Translations under genes and position numbers: made by a program
In this document: positions 7,706 to 16,847 of the stretch, in pieces
How positions within the stretch are numbered: the first letter of the stretch is position 1
Layout: each line of letters opens with the position of its first letter
Assembly (NCBI RefSeq): GCF_002355655.1
Contig: NZ_AP017569.1
Span: forward strand, 2,294,001-2,358,000
DNA from: Halorubrum trapanicum
GTDB lineage: Archaea; Halobacteriota; Halobacteria; Halobacteriales; Haloferacaceae
Direction of reading: 5' to 3'
DNA length: 64,000 bases
Notes under the pieces: generated by a model
Seen by the model: only the letters and a program-made list of their open reading frames with translations
What the model was told of the DNA's origin: nothing
The model's database searches: none

Positions 7706-8161
7706 TCACCGGACGACCGTCACGGGCACCTCTGCGCGGCGCACCACGCCCTCCGCGACGCTACCGAGGAGGACACGCGAGAGCCCGGTCCGCCCGCGGC
7801 TCGCCAGCACGACGTGGTCGAACGGCTCGCCGGGCTCGTCGCCGTCCTCGCCGACGGGCTTCTCGCCGCCCGCCACGGCGAGGATCGTCTTCGTCGGGCG
7901 CCCGACCTCCAGCCGCGTGTCGATCTCTTGATCGACCGCGTCGACCGCCTCGGAGAGAATCCGTTCGCCGCGCTGCTTGGCGCTCTTGTACCACTGGTCG
8001 GAGGCGCCCGGGAACCCCCCCTCGGCGCCCGTCGCCGAGTCCGCGGGGTTGATCACGTGGAGCGCCGTGAGGTCGGCGTCGGGCCACTCGCCGGCCGCGA
8101 ACCGCAGCGCTTCGGCCGCCTCCTCCGACCCGTCGACCGCGACGAGGATGCGCTTGCTCAT
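7706..8161 (-). CDS. Universal stress protein, UspA family
   Basis: The 151-residue single-domain protein begins MSKRILVAVDGSEEA with the nucleotide-binding G-x2-G-x9-GS motif near the end (GRTGLSRVLLGS). Family members of this type bind ATP and dimerise. The exact stress role is not predictable. A roughly 15-residue Gly/Glu/Asp insertion lies before the last beta strand (GEKPVGEDGDEPGEPF), common in halophile loops. It stands alone on its strand. Confidence 0.92.
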   Translation of the reverse strand: MSKRILVAVDGSEEAAEALRFAAGEWPDADLTALHVINPADSATGAEGGFPGASDQWYKSAKQRGERILSEAVDAVDQEIDTRLEVGRPTKTILAVAGGEKPVGEDGDEPGEPFDHVVLASRGRTGLSRVLLGSVAEGVVRRAEVPVTVVR

Positions 8162-8264
8162 ACGCGGCGGTTCGCCCGCTCCGGATAAAAAGGGCGGCGG
8201 CGACTCCGGCTCGGCGGCAATCCGGGGCGCGCCGCGTCGCGCAGAGGGGCGCGGATACGTCTCG

Positions 8265-10148
8265 TCAATCGTGCCGGGTCACGCACTCCGAGAGCCCGAT
8301 CAGCTCGACGGGCTCTGAGTTGTCCGGCGAGTAGACGACCATCTGCCCCTTCTCCATGTACGGCACCTTGCCGGCGAGGTTCGAGGGGATGTTGACGCTG
8401 GAGATCGCGTCCTCGTCGCCGAGGTTCAAGACGATCTTCGTGTTTATCTGTTTGAACACCGACTCGGCCACGTCCTGCGGGTCCTGCGTAATTAAAAAGA
8501 GACCCAGCCGCTCCTTGCGGCCCTGCTTGGCGGCCTCCGTGAACTTCTGGACCACCTTCTGGGCCTGGACGTTGTCGGCGTCCGCGAGGAAGTTGTGCGC
8601 CTCGTCCATCCCGACGAGGAGCGGCGTCTCCTTGATCCGGTCGCTCGCCGGGTCGTTCGAGAGCTTGTCGTCGACTAACAGTCCCGCGACCGCGAGGACG
8701 ACGATCTCCTTCTGCCGGGAGGTCGGCAGGTGGTAGGTGGGGACGACAGAGAGTCCCCCCGGCCGGACGAGGGTGTGGTCGAGCTCCGTGATCGGCTTCG
8801 CGTCCTGGTCGAACACGCCGCTCGGAACCCCGCGGACCCGGCGCTTGACGGCGTCGAAGGTGGCCTCGTGGACCCGCCCGCTCTCGTGGAGCTCCTCTTT
8901 GAGCGCCGGGTCGTCGAGGTACGAGAGGAACTGGCTGTAGGTGCCCGAGTCGCCGTAGTCGTCGAAGAAGCGGTTGAGCAGCGTCAGCAGCGCGGGGTAC
9001 TGGTTGTCGTTGAGCCCGGAGCCGGCCACGAGCCACGGCATGTCGTCCGCCAGCGAGAAGGGGATCGTGAACTCGACGCGCTCGGCGCGGTGCCCCTCGC
9101 CGGGGTACGTCGCGTTCGCGACGCGGGGCACGAGGGCGACCGTGTCGTCGTGGCCGCCGTGGGCGATCCCCTCCCGTTCGAGCCGCCGCGCGAACGCGTC
9201 GTCGAGGTCGGGGTTGTCGTCGTGCATCTGCGCGTACTCGTCCTGCGGGTCGAACTGGACGACCGCCATCCGCGACTCACGGCCGTCGCCCATCGGGTAC
9301 GTCCGGTCGGAGTCGAGGTACTGCCGGAGGACGTTCTTCGAGGCGTGGGTCTTCCCCGATCCGGTGCCGCCGGCGACGAGCGTGTGACGGAAGGCGAGCG
9401 GGTCGCCGTCGCCGTAGTCGTCCTTCACCCGGTAGTCGACTGTCGGGGGCTCCGCCGCGGTCCGCACCTTCTCGCCGCCGACCGAGAGGTGGCCGAGGAA
9501 GACGCCGTCGTCGGGGATCTTCAGCCCCGTCTTGATCTCGGCGTCGTCGGCCGCCTCCTCGACGACGGCGCCGGGCTTCGGTACGCGGTCCGTCATCCGC
9601 CGCTTCATCTCCTCGCCCTCGCCGTAGACGACGGACATCGGCTCCAGGTCGGCGACGAACTTGTAGTCGCGCTCGGCGAACTCGTCGCGCCGCATCTGCC
9701 GGCGGGCGTGGATCTCGGTCGCGTCGTCCGACTGGAACTCCTGTGCGTACTCTAACCCCGTGATCCGACAGAACAGCCGCTCGCCGTCGGGATACGGGAT
9801 CAGGAGGTACTTCCCGAGCCGCACGGACTCGCGGTTTCCCGTCGTGACGAACGCCTTCAGCGACGTCTCCTCTTCCTCCTCGGCCACGCGGAGCCCCTGC
9901 GAGACCGACACCACACCGAGGCCCGAATCGCTGCCGGCCGGCGTCGCGTCGTAGTCGGCGAACGCGTCGTCCGCGGCGTCGCTTCCGGAGGTCCCTGCCG
10001 CGGCGTCGGTCGCGCTCCCTCCGTCGGTCGCGTTTCCGTCGTCGACCGCGGAGTCGCCGCCGGCCGCGCTCCCGGCGTCGTCCTCGCCCGGGGCGTCGCC
10101 GTCGCCCTCGCCGTCACCGGTGAACTCGGTGAAATCCTCCAGCGTCAT
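8265..10148 (-). CDS. HerA/FtsK-like DNA-pumping ATPase (DUF87)
   Basis: The 627-residue protein has an N-terminal acidic, disordered region (1-75), a beta-barrel HAS-type domain (about 95-190), and a RecA-like ATPase with Walker A GGTGSGKT (260-267), Walker B LLVGMDEAHNF (near 520) and a sensor-like ITQDPQD. This is the layout of archaeal HerA, the hexameric translocase that works with NurA in DNA end resection. No NurA or Mre11-Rad50 gene is adjacent, so it may be one of the HerA paralogues common in haloarchaea rather than the repair operon copy. Confidence 0.85.
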   Translation of the reverse strand: MTLEDFTEFTGDGEGDGDAPGEDDAGSAAGGDSAVDDGNATDGGSATDAAAGTSGSDAADDAFADYDATPAGSDSGLGVVSVSQGLRVAEEEEETSLKAFVTTGNRESVRLGKYLLIPYPDGERLFCRITGLEYAQEFQSDDATEIHARRQMRRDEFAERDYKFVADLEPMSVVYGEGEEMKRRMTDRVPKPGAVVEEAADDAEIKTGLKIPDDGVFLGHLSVGGEKVRTAAEPPTVDYRVKDDYGDGDPLAFRHTLVAGGTGSGKTHASKNVLRQYLDSDRTYPMGDGRESRMAVVQFDPQDEYAQMHDDNPDLDDAFARRLEREGIAHGGHDDTVALVPRVANATYPGEGHRAERVEFTIPFSLADDMPWLVAGSGLNDNQYPALLTLLNRFFDDYGDSGTYSQFLSYLDDPALKEELHESGRVHEATFDAVKRRVRGVPSGVFDQDAKPITELDHTLVRPGGLSVVPTYHLPTSRQKEIVVLAVAGLLVDDKLSNDPASDRIKETPLLVGMDEAHNFLADADNVQAQKVVQKFTEAAKQGRKERLGLFLITQDPQDVAESVFKQINTKIVLNLGDEDAISSVNIPSNLAGKVPYMEKGQMVVYSPDNSEPVELIGLSECVTRHD

Positions 10149-10272
10149 GGCGTATCCACCGGTCGCCGGGCCGAAAGCGTTTGCCCTCGCGCCGCGGGGG
10201 CCGCCCCACTGTGGACCGGCCGCGGAGCGCCGGTCACGGCGCCCTTATCCCGCTCGACCACGTACCCGTGGC

Positions 10273-10608
10273 ATGATACTCGTTCGCGGCAGCGGCGGCG
10301 GGACGGACCTCACCGGCACGGTGTTCGAGCGCGGCGAGGAGCCGCCCGCGTACAAGGGCGCGCCGGACGAGGACGCGCCGTACGTCTGGGTGTGCGACTC
10401 CTTCTACGAGGTCGAGAGCGGCGGGTCGCCGCTCGTCGTCGACGGCGAGGAGATCCGCGTCGCCTTCGAGGAGCCGATGCCCCGCGGGTTCGACACCCGC
10501 GACCAGGCGGTCGAGGCCGCCCGCGAGCACGTCCGCACGCAGTTCGCGCGGATCGGCGTCGACCCCGCCGACGTCGCGGTCGAGGTGACCGCGGCTGACC
10601 CGGCCTGA
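10273..10608 (+). CDS. Conserved haloarchaeal protein of unknown function
   Basis: A 111-residue acidic protein beginning MILVRGSGGGTDLTG. It is soluble, with no Cys cluster and no membrane segment. Its C-terminal half (about 75-105) looks helical and resembles a small regulatory domain, but I cannot name it. The start at 10273 avoids an upstream extension that lies antisense to the HerA promoter. It faces away from the HerA gene and is followed 78 bases later by the M28 peptidase. Confidence 0.7.
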   Translation: MILVRGSGGGTDLTGTVFERGEEPPAYKGAPDEDAPYVWVCDSFYEVESGGSPLVVDGEEIRVAFEEPMPRGFDTRDQAVEAAREHVRTQFARIGVDPADVAVEVTAADPA

Positions 10609-10686
10609 GCCGCGGCGACGGGCGGGAGCGGTCGACCGCGGCTCCGCTTCCCGAACCCCTTTTCGCCCGCGGCCCAACCGGCCCGT

Positions 10687-12045
10687 ATGACCGAGCTACC
10701 GGACCGCGTCGTCGGCGACGCGCGGACGAGCGACTTCGGGTGGAGCGTCCTCACGGACCTGACGGACATCGGGAACCGCATGGCCGGATCGACCGGCGAG
10801 CGCCGCGGCGCCGAGCGCGTCGTCGAGGCGTTCGAGGACGCCGGCCTGCGGAACGCCGGCCTCGACGAGTTCGAGATCCCCGGCTGGTGGCGCGGTGAGT
10901 CCTCGCTCGCGGTGTCGGGCGCGGTCGAGCGACACCACGAGAACTCCCACGAGGTCATCGCGCTACCGGGGACGCCGAGCGGCGAGGCGACGGCGCCGCT
11001 CGTCGACGTCGGCGACGGCACCGACGAGGCGTTCGCGGCCGCGGGAGACGAGCTGGAGGGCGCGGTCGCGATGGCCTCCTCGCGCACGCCGGACTCCCAC
11101 GACCGGTGGATCCACCGGATGGAGAAGTACGTCGCGGCCGCCGAGCGCGGCGCGGTCGGGTTCGTCTTCCGCAACCACATTGAGGGGGCGCTCCCGCCGA
11201 CCGGCGAGATCGGGTACCACAACCGGCCGGGGCCGATCCCCGCCGTCGGCGTCTCGAAGGAGGTCGGCGAGCGGCTCGCGCGGCTCGCAGCTGACGGAAA
11301 CGAAGACGGACCGACCGTCTCGCTCGACGTCGACTGCCGGAACGAGCCGACGACCTCCGTCAACGCGGTCGCGGAAGTCGGACCTGACACGGAGGAGGCG
11401 GTGTACCTCACCGCCCACGTCGACGCCCACGACGTGAGCGACGGCGCCAACGACAACGGCGCGGGGTCGGCGCTCGTCGCCGAGGTCGGGCGCCTGCTCG
11501 CGACCGTCGAGGACGATCTCGACACGCGGGTGCGGCTCGTCACGTTCGGCTCGGAGGAGATCGGCCTGTGGGGGGCGTATCACACCGCGGAGACGACGCC
11601 CGAGGAGGAGATCGCCTGCGTGGTCAACCTCGACGGCGCCTGTAGCTCTCGGAATCTCCGCGTGGGGACGAACGGGTTCGGGGGGATGCGCGCCGTCTTC
11701 GAGGGCGTCGCGGACGCGTTCGACGCCTCCCTGACGACCGGGGAGACGATCTCGCCGCACGGCGACCAGTGGGCGTTCGTCCAGGAGGGGATCCCGGCCG
11801 TGATGGCCTCCACGACGAGCGACCAGTCCGGGCGCGGCTGGGGCCACACCCACGCCGACACCCTCGACAAGCTCGACTCGCGGGACCTCCGCGAGGTGGC
11901 GACGCTCGTGACCGCGGCGGTCTACCGGTTCGCGACCGGCGAGGTCGAGGCCGAACACCGCTCGCGGGAGTCGGTCCGCGACGCCATCGACGAGGGGTAC
12001 GTCGAGGAGCTGAAGACGGGCGGGCGGTGGCCCTACGAGGAGTGA
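10687..12045 (+). CDS. M28 family zinc aminopeptidase-like protein
   Basis: The 452-residue protein is a probable di-zinc exopeptidase. Metal-site motifs are present in order: HVDAHDVSDGANDNGAG (His and bridging Asp), FGSEEIGLWG (catalytic Glu and metal Glu), VVNLDGA (Asp) and GWGHTHADTLDKLD (His). A protease-associated insert separates the N-terminal strand region from the catalytic core. No signal peptide is seen, so it should act in the cytoplasm. TTTT at 10660-10663 lies about 26 bases before the start, fitting a leaderless transcript. Substrate is unknown. Confidence 0.88.
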   Translation: MTELPDRVVGDARTSDFGWSVLTDLTDIGNRMAGSTGERRGAERVVEAFEDAGLRNAGLDEFEIPGWWRGESSLAVSGAVERHHENSHEVIALPGTPSGEATAPLVDVGDGTDEAFAAAGDELEGAVAMASSRTPDSHDRWIHRMEKYVAAAERGAVGFVFRNHIEGALPPTGEIGYHNRPGPIPAVGVSKEVGERLARLAADGNEDGPTVSLDVDCRNEPTTSVNAVAEVGPDTEEAVYLTAHVDAHDVSDGANDNGAGSALVAEVGRLLATVEDDLDTRVRLVTFGSEEIGLWGAYHTAETTPEEEIACVVNLDGACSSRNLRVGTNGFGGMRAVFEGVADAFDASLTTGETISPHGDQWAFVQEGIPAVMASTTSDQSGRGWGHTHADTLDKLDSRDLREVATLVTAAVYRFATGEVEAEHRSRESVRDAIDEGYVEELKTGGRWPYEE

Positions 12046-12150
12046 TCCGGACGAGCGAGTGCGGAGGACTACGACGGCGACTGTCGGGAGCTACGACGGA
12101 GACCGGTACCGAGAGGCGCGGCCGCGTCGAAGCCCTCGGACGGCGATAGA

Positions 12151-12814
12151 CTAGGCCGCGTCGCGAGGGTCCATCATCCCTTCCTTTACGCCCATCCTGA
12201 TCAGGAGGACGTTGACCGGATAGGCGGCGACGAGCCCCAGCGACAACGAGACCACGAGCGCGGACCAGAACAGCGCGTCCGTCAGTCCGGCCTCGCCCGC
12301 CAGCCAGAGGTCGGCCCCGATCGCCACGACTTCCATCACGGTGATACTCGGCGTTTCGCTCAGGAACGCGTCCCGCATCGCGCGAGGGAACGACACTCCG
12401 TCCTGCATGAGCGGGCCGACGGTCAGCGCGTAGCCGAACGCGTACGCGAACGCGAGACGTCGTGGCCACGACGGCGAGGCGGTCCATCGCCAGCACACCG
12501 AGGGCGATGACAAGGCCGGTCACCTCGCCGGCGCCGCAGCCGGAGTAGCAGTGGCAGACGCTGCGAAAGCCTCGACGCCAGAGGCTGTCGCGCCGTATCT
12601 GACTCCGGCCGGAGTACCAGTACACCGCCAGTCCGATCGGGCCGGAGTACAACACGGTGAGACCCCAGACGAACTTCATCAGGCTCCCGAGGCCGCTGTT
12701 GTTCGAGCGGAGGTCGTGGCTCAGGGCCCCGAGGGAGACGGCGACGAGGGTCCCCCAGCCCAGCAGGTACGTGGGGTTCGTCAGAACGCCTTGAAGCGAG
12801 GTTCTGAGCGCCAT
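12151..12814 (-). pseudogene. Frameshifted DUF4396 membrane protein
   Basis: Two frames together give one DUF4396-type protein. From ATG 12814 the frame encodes MALRTSLQGVL and the family hallmark HCYSGCGAGEVTGLVI, then loses homology after residues VVATT. The other frame resumes at LAFAYAFGYALTVGPLM and runs to TAG at 12151. One extra base (or two missing) near 12457 explains the switch. It follows the permease by 3 bases, so they form one operon. It may be a real mutation, a sequencing error or, less likely, a recoding site. If intact it would have four to five membrane helices of unknown function. Confidence 0.8.
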
Positions 12815-12817
12815 ATA

Positions 12818-14170
12818 TCAGCGTTCCCCCACGATCCGAGTCGGCGGGTCGAACGCGTCGACCTCCTCCTCGATGATGTCGCGCTCGAAGTAGAGCAGTT
12901 CGACGGCGAGGACGAACGCCGCGATGCCGAGCACGGTGTAGAACGTGTTCGGCTCTCGGGTGTAGAGATTGAACAGCATAAGCGGGAAGAACGCCAGCGA
13001 TCCGACCGTCCCGATCGCCGGGATGACGGCGTTCACCTCGTCGTGGTCGCGCTGCCGGAACGCGAGGTAGCTCATCGCGCCGAACACGAGGATGAACGAC
13101 AGCGAGGCGAACGAAGTGATGGCCTCGAGGCTTCCGTACCACGTAAATATCGCGGTGACGCCGCCGAGCAACAGGACCGTCCGTTCGGGGATACCGTCGC
13201 CGTCCGGGCTCCCGATCCGATCCGGGAGCAGGTCGTCGCCGAGCAGTCCCTTGGCGAAATGCGCCGACGAGAACAGCGTCGCGTTGATCGCGCTCCCGGT
13301 CGAGAACAGCGCCGACAGCGCGAGAGCGACCGCCCCGAGCTGGGCCAGGCCGTAGGGCCGCATCGCGAGCCACGCGGCGTCCTTCAGCGCGACGTGCGGG
13401 CGGGACACGAGCGCTTCCGGGGCGAGGTTCACCGTCACCATCCCCGCGAGGACGTAGACGGCCACGGCGACGGGGATGGAGATGTACACGGCCTTCCGGA
13501 TGGTTTCGACGGGGTCCTCGATGCGATCCTGGTCGTAGTAGAGGAGCTGCCACCCTTGAAACGCGACGAACGAGATGGCGGCCGCCGTTACGGGGTCGAA
13601 GCCGCCGAAGTGGCCGCGGCCGTAGTCGAACGGGGCGCCGCTGAACCCGAACGCGTACACCAGTCCGAGTAGCCCGAACGCGACGAGGATGCCGACCTTC
13701 AGTGCGACGAGGACGTTCTCGGCGACTCCGGTGGTTCGCGCCCCGAGCAGGTTCAGACCAACGAATCCGACCACCGCCAGCACCGAGGCGAGCGGCCGCA
13801 CGGACACGCCCGCGACACGCGACGGGACGACACCGAACGCGGCCGTGAACTCGCCGAAGGCGAACGCGTACATCGCGATCGAGCCGACGTAGCCGAACAG
13901 GAGCGTCCACCCGATCATCCCGGCCACGGTCGAGTTGCCGAGGTAACACTGTACGAACGTCACCGAACCCCCGCGGTTATCCGTGAGGCGGTTGAGCGCG
14001 TTGTACGAGTACCCCGCACACGTGGCGACGACCCCGGCGATCAGGAACGCGAACCAGACGGCCGAGACCGTGATCTGCGCGACGACGCCGAGGACGGCGT
14101 AGATGCCGCCACCGATCATACCGCCGAGCGCCATCGAGAGCGCCTCTTTCAGTCCAAGATTCTCAGCCAC
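12818..14170 (-). CDS. APC superfamily amino acid permease
   Basis: The 450-residue transporter has about 12 hydrophobic helices. The N-terminal motif LGLKEALSMALGGMIGGGIYAVLG matches the unwound helix 1 of APC transporters that binds the substrate amino group. The in-frame codon at 14179 is TTG. GTG at 14170 gives the more typical start MAENLGLKEAL and is preferred. The downstream DUF4396 gene is cotranscribed but frameshifted. Proton- or sodium-coupled amino acid uptake is expected from the family. The substrate is unknown. Confidence 0.88.
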   Translation of the reverse strand: MAENLGLKEALSMALGGMIGGGIYAVLGVVAQITVSAVWFAFLIAGVVATCAGYSYNALNRLTDNRGGSVTFVQCYLGNSTVAGMIGWTLLFGYVGSIAMYAFAFGEFTAAFGVVPSRVAGVSVRPLASVLAVVGFVGLNLLGARTTGVAENVLVALKVGILVAFGLLGLVYAFGFSGAPFDYGRGHFGGFDPVTAAAISFVAFQGWQLLYYDQDRIEDPVETIRKAVYISIPVAVAVYVLAGMVTVNLAPEALVSRPHVALKDAAWLAMRPYGLAQLGAVALALSALFSTGSAINATLFSSAHFAKGLLGDDLLPDRIGSPDGDGIPERTVLLLGGVTAIFTWYGSLEAITSFASLSFILVFGAMSYLAFRQRDHDEVNAVIPAIGTVGSLAFFPLMLFNLYTREPNTFYTVLGIAAFVLAVELLYFERDIIEEEVDAFDPPTRIVGER

Positions 14171-14324
14171 AGCTATCAACCTCGGTTGTGGGAGGCCGCG
14201 TTTGGAGGGGGTTCAAAGCTTTGGCTTCCCCGTCGGTCATCGTACCGCTCCCGTCGCGGATAACGCACTACCGCGTCCGCCCGGCGCGGCGGCTCACGAG
14301 TCTCTCACCGGCCCGCCGCCCGAC

Positions 14325-14510
14325 TCACTCCTCGTCGGAGCCGTCGCAGACGCCGAGCGGGAGCGACTCGGGGGCGTCGTCGTCGAGGCCGGCGTACGCG
14401 TCGTCGATGAGCCGAGCCAGCTGCGTCTCGGGGCTCACGCCGCGGGCGGCGGCGAGGGCGGTGAGACGCTCGTACTGCTCGTCCGGCACGGACACGGTTC
14501 CGTCGTCCAT
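14325..14510 (-). CDS. Small ribbon-helix-helix-like protein
   Basis: A 61-residue protein starting MDDGTVSVPDEQYERLTALA. A short beta strand (TVSVPDEQ) followed by two helices is the pattern of CopG/ribbon-helix-helix DNA-binding proteins, with an acidic tail. The start at 14510 is preferred to one 57 bases upstream because a T-rich GCTTTTG at about 14536-14542 lies near -28. It sits just downstream of the Bat-type regulator gene on the same strand. An antitoxin-like role is possible, but no toxin gene is adjacent. Confidence 0.6.
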   Translation of the reverse strand: MDDGTVSVPDEQYERLTALAAARGVSPETQLARLIDDAYAGLDDDAPESLPLGVCDGSDEE

Positions 14511-14578
14511 GTGCGCCGCTCCGTTCCGGAGCGACAAAAGCGTTGGTTCGGGCCCGAAATACGTCAAATCCGTTCAGA

Positions 14579-15319
14579 TCACGACGAGTCCGTCCGGTCT
14601 CGCTCGCGCACGGCGCCGACCGGCTCGCCCTCTGCGAACCGGTCGAACAGCGCGTTCATCACCGCCGACTCCGCGCGTGAGAGGTGTTCCCAGACGGTCG
14701 TCGACCCGAGCCCCAGCTCCTCGGCGACCTCCTCGACGCCAACGCCGCCGCCGTGGTCGTAGTAGCCCGCGGCGATCGCGGTCGCGAGGACCTCTCGCTG
14801 CCGCTCGGTGAGCCCGTCGAGGAGGCCGGACGCGGGGAGCTGCGGCGAGCGCTCGATCGACGCGAGCTCGACGTTCCGCGCCAGCTCCACCTCGTTGCCG
14901 CCGCGCTCCAGCTCGCGCATCACCGCCGAGAGGTCGTCCCCGTCCTCGAGGTACGCCGTCCAGCGCTCGACCCCGCCCGAGATGGTCGTCCCCGTTCGGT
15001 AGTGGATCCCCATCTGCGAGAACCGGTCGCCGATCCCGTCCCAGTCGGCGGCGTCGACGTCGATCGTCAGCGCGACGTACGCGTGCGTGCCCTCGATCGG
15101 CGCGAGCGGCTCCGCCGACACGATCAGATCGAACTCCCGGAACTCCTCGACGAACGCCTCGATCTCGGCCGGCGGCCCCGTGAGTTCGGCGATCCGCTTG
15201 CGCTCGGGTCCGCTGCCGGTCATCGAGGAGACTGAGCGATACCGCACCTCCGGGTGGCGCGCGCTCACCTCGCACTCCGGCTCCCCCGCGTGGCGGATCC
15301 GGAACGTCACTTCTCGCAT
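14579..15319 (-). CDS. Bat-type helix-turn-helix regulator (HTH_10)
   Basis: The 246-residue haloarchaeal regulator has an N-terminal all-beta domain (about 1-155) and a C-terminal bacterio-opsin-activator helix-turn-helix (about 168-225) with the family signature LTERQREVLATAIAAGYYDH and WEHLSRAE. The N-terminal domain of this class senses unknown signals. A TATA-like TATAAATGG on the minus strand (about 15370-15378) implies a leader of about 25 bases. Its target cannot be inferred. Confidence 0.88.
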   Translation of the reverse strand: MREVTFRIRHAGEPECEVSARHPEVRYRSVSSMTGSGPERKRIAELTGPPAEIEAFVEEFREFDLIVSAEPLAPIEGTHAYVALTIDVDAADWDGIGDRFSQMGIHYRTGTTISGGVERWTAYLEDGDDLSAVMRELERGGNEVELARNVELASIERSPQLPASGLLDGLTERQREVLATAIAAGYYDHGGGVGVEEVAEELGLGSTTVWEHLSRAESAVMNALFDRFAEGEPVGAVRERDRTDSS

Positions 15320-15620
15320 GGGAGGGGTAGAGGTGGCCGGGGTTCAAACGGGTTCCGGAGCGTCGCGAGCCATTTATACCCGCGACTGCGCAACGGTCGG
15401 CGTGGTGGCGATGACGAGTCGGTTACCCCCACCGAGCCCCCTGTGACGACGGGTTTCCACCGAGCCACCGTTCCTACCGCCGCCAGTGGCGCGGCCGCCG
15501 CTCGCGGTCGTGGAGCGCGGTGAAAGTGGTCGTAAGCCGACGAGTAGCGCCGCTGTCGTGCGGTTTCGACGCGAAATAGAAGGGTGGGTCGTCGTCGCAA
15601 GCGGCGGGGCGGGTCGCCGC
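15320..15620. other. Intergenic region, no gene seen
   Basis: The stretch holds the minus-strand TATA box of the Bat-type regulator (15370-15378). The rest is GC-rich sequence without a convincing start codon, TATA spacing or RNA fold. Open frames crossing it are extensions of antisense frames. Confidence 0.5.
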
Positions 15621-16694
15621 TCAGTACGAGGCCGCGCGCTTGTCGAGGCCGGCCGCCTCGATGTCCTCGCCGTCGACGGAGGTGCGGAGGACGTCCATCC
15701 CGTCGTCGCGGTCGACGTCGAAGTTGCGGGCGTACAGCGCTTCGAGGCGGTCGTACTCGGCGTCGGAGATCGGCGGCACGTCGCTCGCGGCGCTCCACTC
15801 GGCGATGTCGTCGCCGTCGCGGAAGGTGGGCGTGACGGAGGCGACCTCGTCGTGCGCGAGCAGCCAGCGGATCGCGGCCTGCGCCATCGTGCGCGTCCCC
15901 TCGACCCCGTCGGGGTCCTCGAGGAAGCGGATGGCGTCGACCTTCTCCCAGCCCGTCTCGTACCACTCCTTCGGGCGGTGCGAGCGGTGGTCACCGTCTT
16001 CGAGGACGGTGTCGGGCGTCACCTGCTCGTTGAGGAGGCCGGAGGAGTGCGGGACGCGGGCGATGACCGACGTGTCGGAGTCGCTCTCGCGGATCGTCTC
16101 GACGAAGTGGCGGCCGGGCTCCTGCTCGAAGAGGTTGAAGACGGTCTGGACCGCGTCGAACTCCTCGTACTCGACGGCGGCGTCGCCCTCGGCGAGCCAG
16201 CCGATCGAGGGGCCGAGCGCCCAGCCGAGCGCGCGGACGCGCCCCGACTCCTTCCACTCGCGGAGGAGGTCCCGCACCTCGGGCGTGACGTCGTCGACGT
16301 TCGCGTTGTGTAACTGGAGCAGGTCGACGTGGTCGGTGTCGAGGCGGTCGAGCGAGCGCTCGAAGGCGGTTTCGAGGTACTCGCGGTCGAGCTCTTTCGG
16401 AAGCTCGCCGTGGCCGGCCTGCGGGTTGTTGTAGAAGTCGTAGCCGATCTTCGTCGCGAGCGTCACCTCGTCGCGGCGGCCGTCGATCGCTTTCCCGATT
16501 ATCTCCTCGCTGTCGCCGTGGCCGTACACGTCGCCGGTGTCGACGTAGGTGACGCCCGCGTCGAGCGCCTCCTCGACCATCCCGACCGCCTGGTCGTCCG
16601 AGCGGTCGCCCCACCAGTCGGTACCGACGACCCACGCGCCGAAGCCGATCTCCGAGACCTCGACGCCCGAGTTACCGAGTTCGCGGTGTTCCAT
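15621..16694 (-). CDS. Aldo/keto reductase
   Basis: The 357-residue NAD(P)H-dependent oxidoreductase has the (beta/alpha)8 fold. The catalytic tetrad is present: D52 and Y57 in VDTGDVYG, K82 in ATKIGYD and H129 in LLQLHNA. The start at 16694 (MEHRELGNSGVEVSEIGFG) is the family N terminus, and ATAAGT at about 16717-16722 lies 26 bases upstream. Residues 20-32 (AWVVGTDWWGDRS) resemble the subgroup often annotated as YajO or AKR11. The substrate is unknown. Confidence 0.92.
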   Translation of the reverse strand: MEHRELGNSGVEVSEIGFGAWVVGTDWWGDRSDDQAVGMVEEALDAGVTYVDTGDVYGHGDSEEIIGKAIDGRRDEVTLATKIGYDFYNNPQAGHGELPKELDREYLETAFERSLDRLDTDHVDLLQLHNANVDDVTPEVRDLLREWKESGRVRALGWALGPSIGWLAEGDAAVEYEEFDAVQTVFNLFEQEPGRHFVETIRESDSDTSVIARVPHSSGLLNEQVTPDTVLEDGDHRSHRPKEWYETGWEKVDAIRFLEDPDGVEGTRTMAQAAIRWLLAHDEVASVTPTFRDGDDIAEWSAASDVPPISDAEYDRLEALYARNFDVDRDDGMDVLRTSVDGEDIEAAGLDKRAASY

Positions 16695-16847
16695 ACTCGC
16701 CGTTGGGTGCTGGCGCACTTATCCGGTGCGGTCTCGGTCACCGCGTGGGAACGCCGCCACCGCGCGCGGGCCCGGATCGCGGGCGGCGCCCGCGCGTCCC
16801 GTTCGCACAACCGAATCCCTTTGAGGGACGGCGACGAAGGAGGGCCG

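Noticed and set aside
12440-12470. Programmed frameshifting in the DUF4396 gene
   Set aside because: No slippery run or stimulatory structure is visible; mutation or sequencing error is simpler.
14325-14510. Toxin-antitoxin pair around the ribbon-helix-helix-like gene
   Set aside because: Neither neighbour encodes a toxin-like protein.
16329-16847. Long N-terminal extension of the acyltransferase frame
   Set aside because: It is antisense to the aldo/keto reductase and lacks family similarity; ATG 16848 is preceded by a plausible ribosome binding site.
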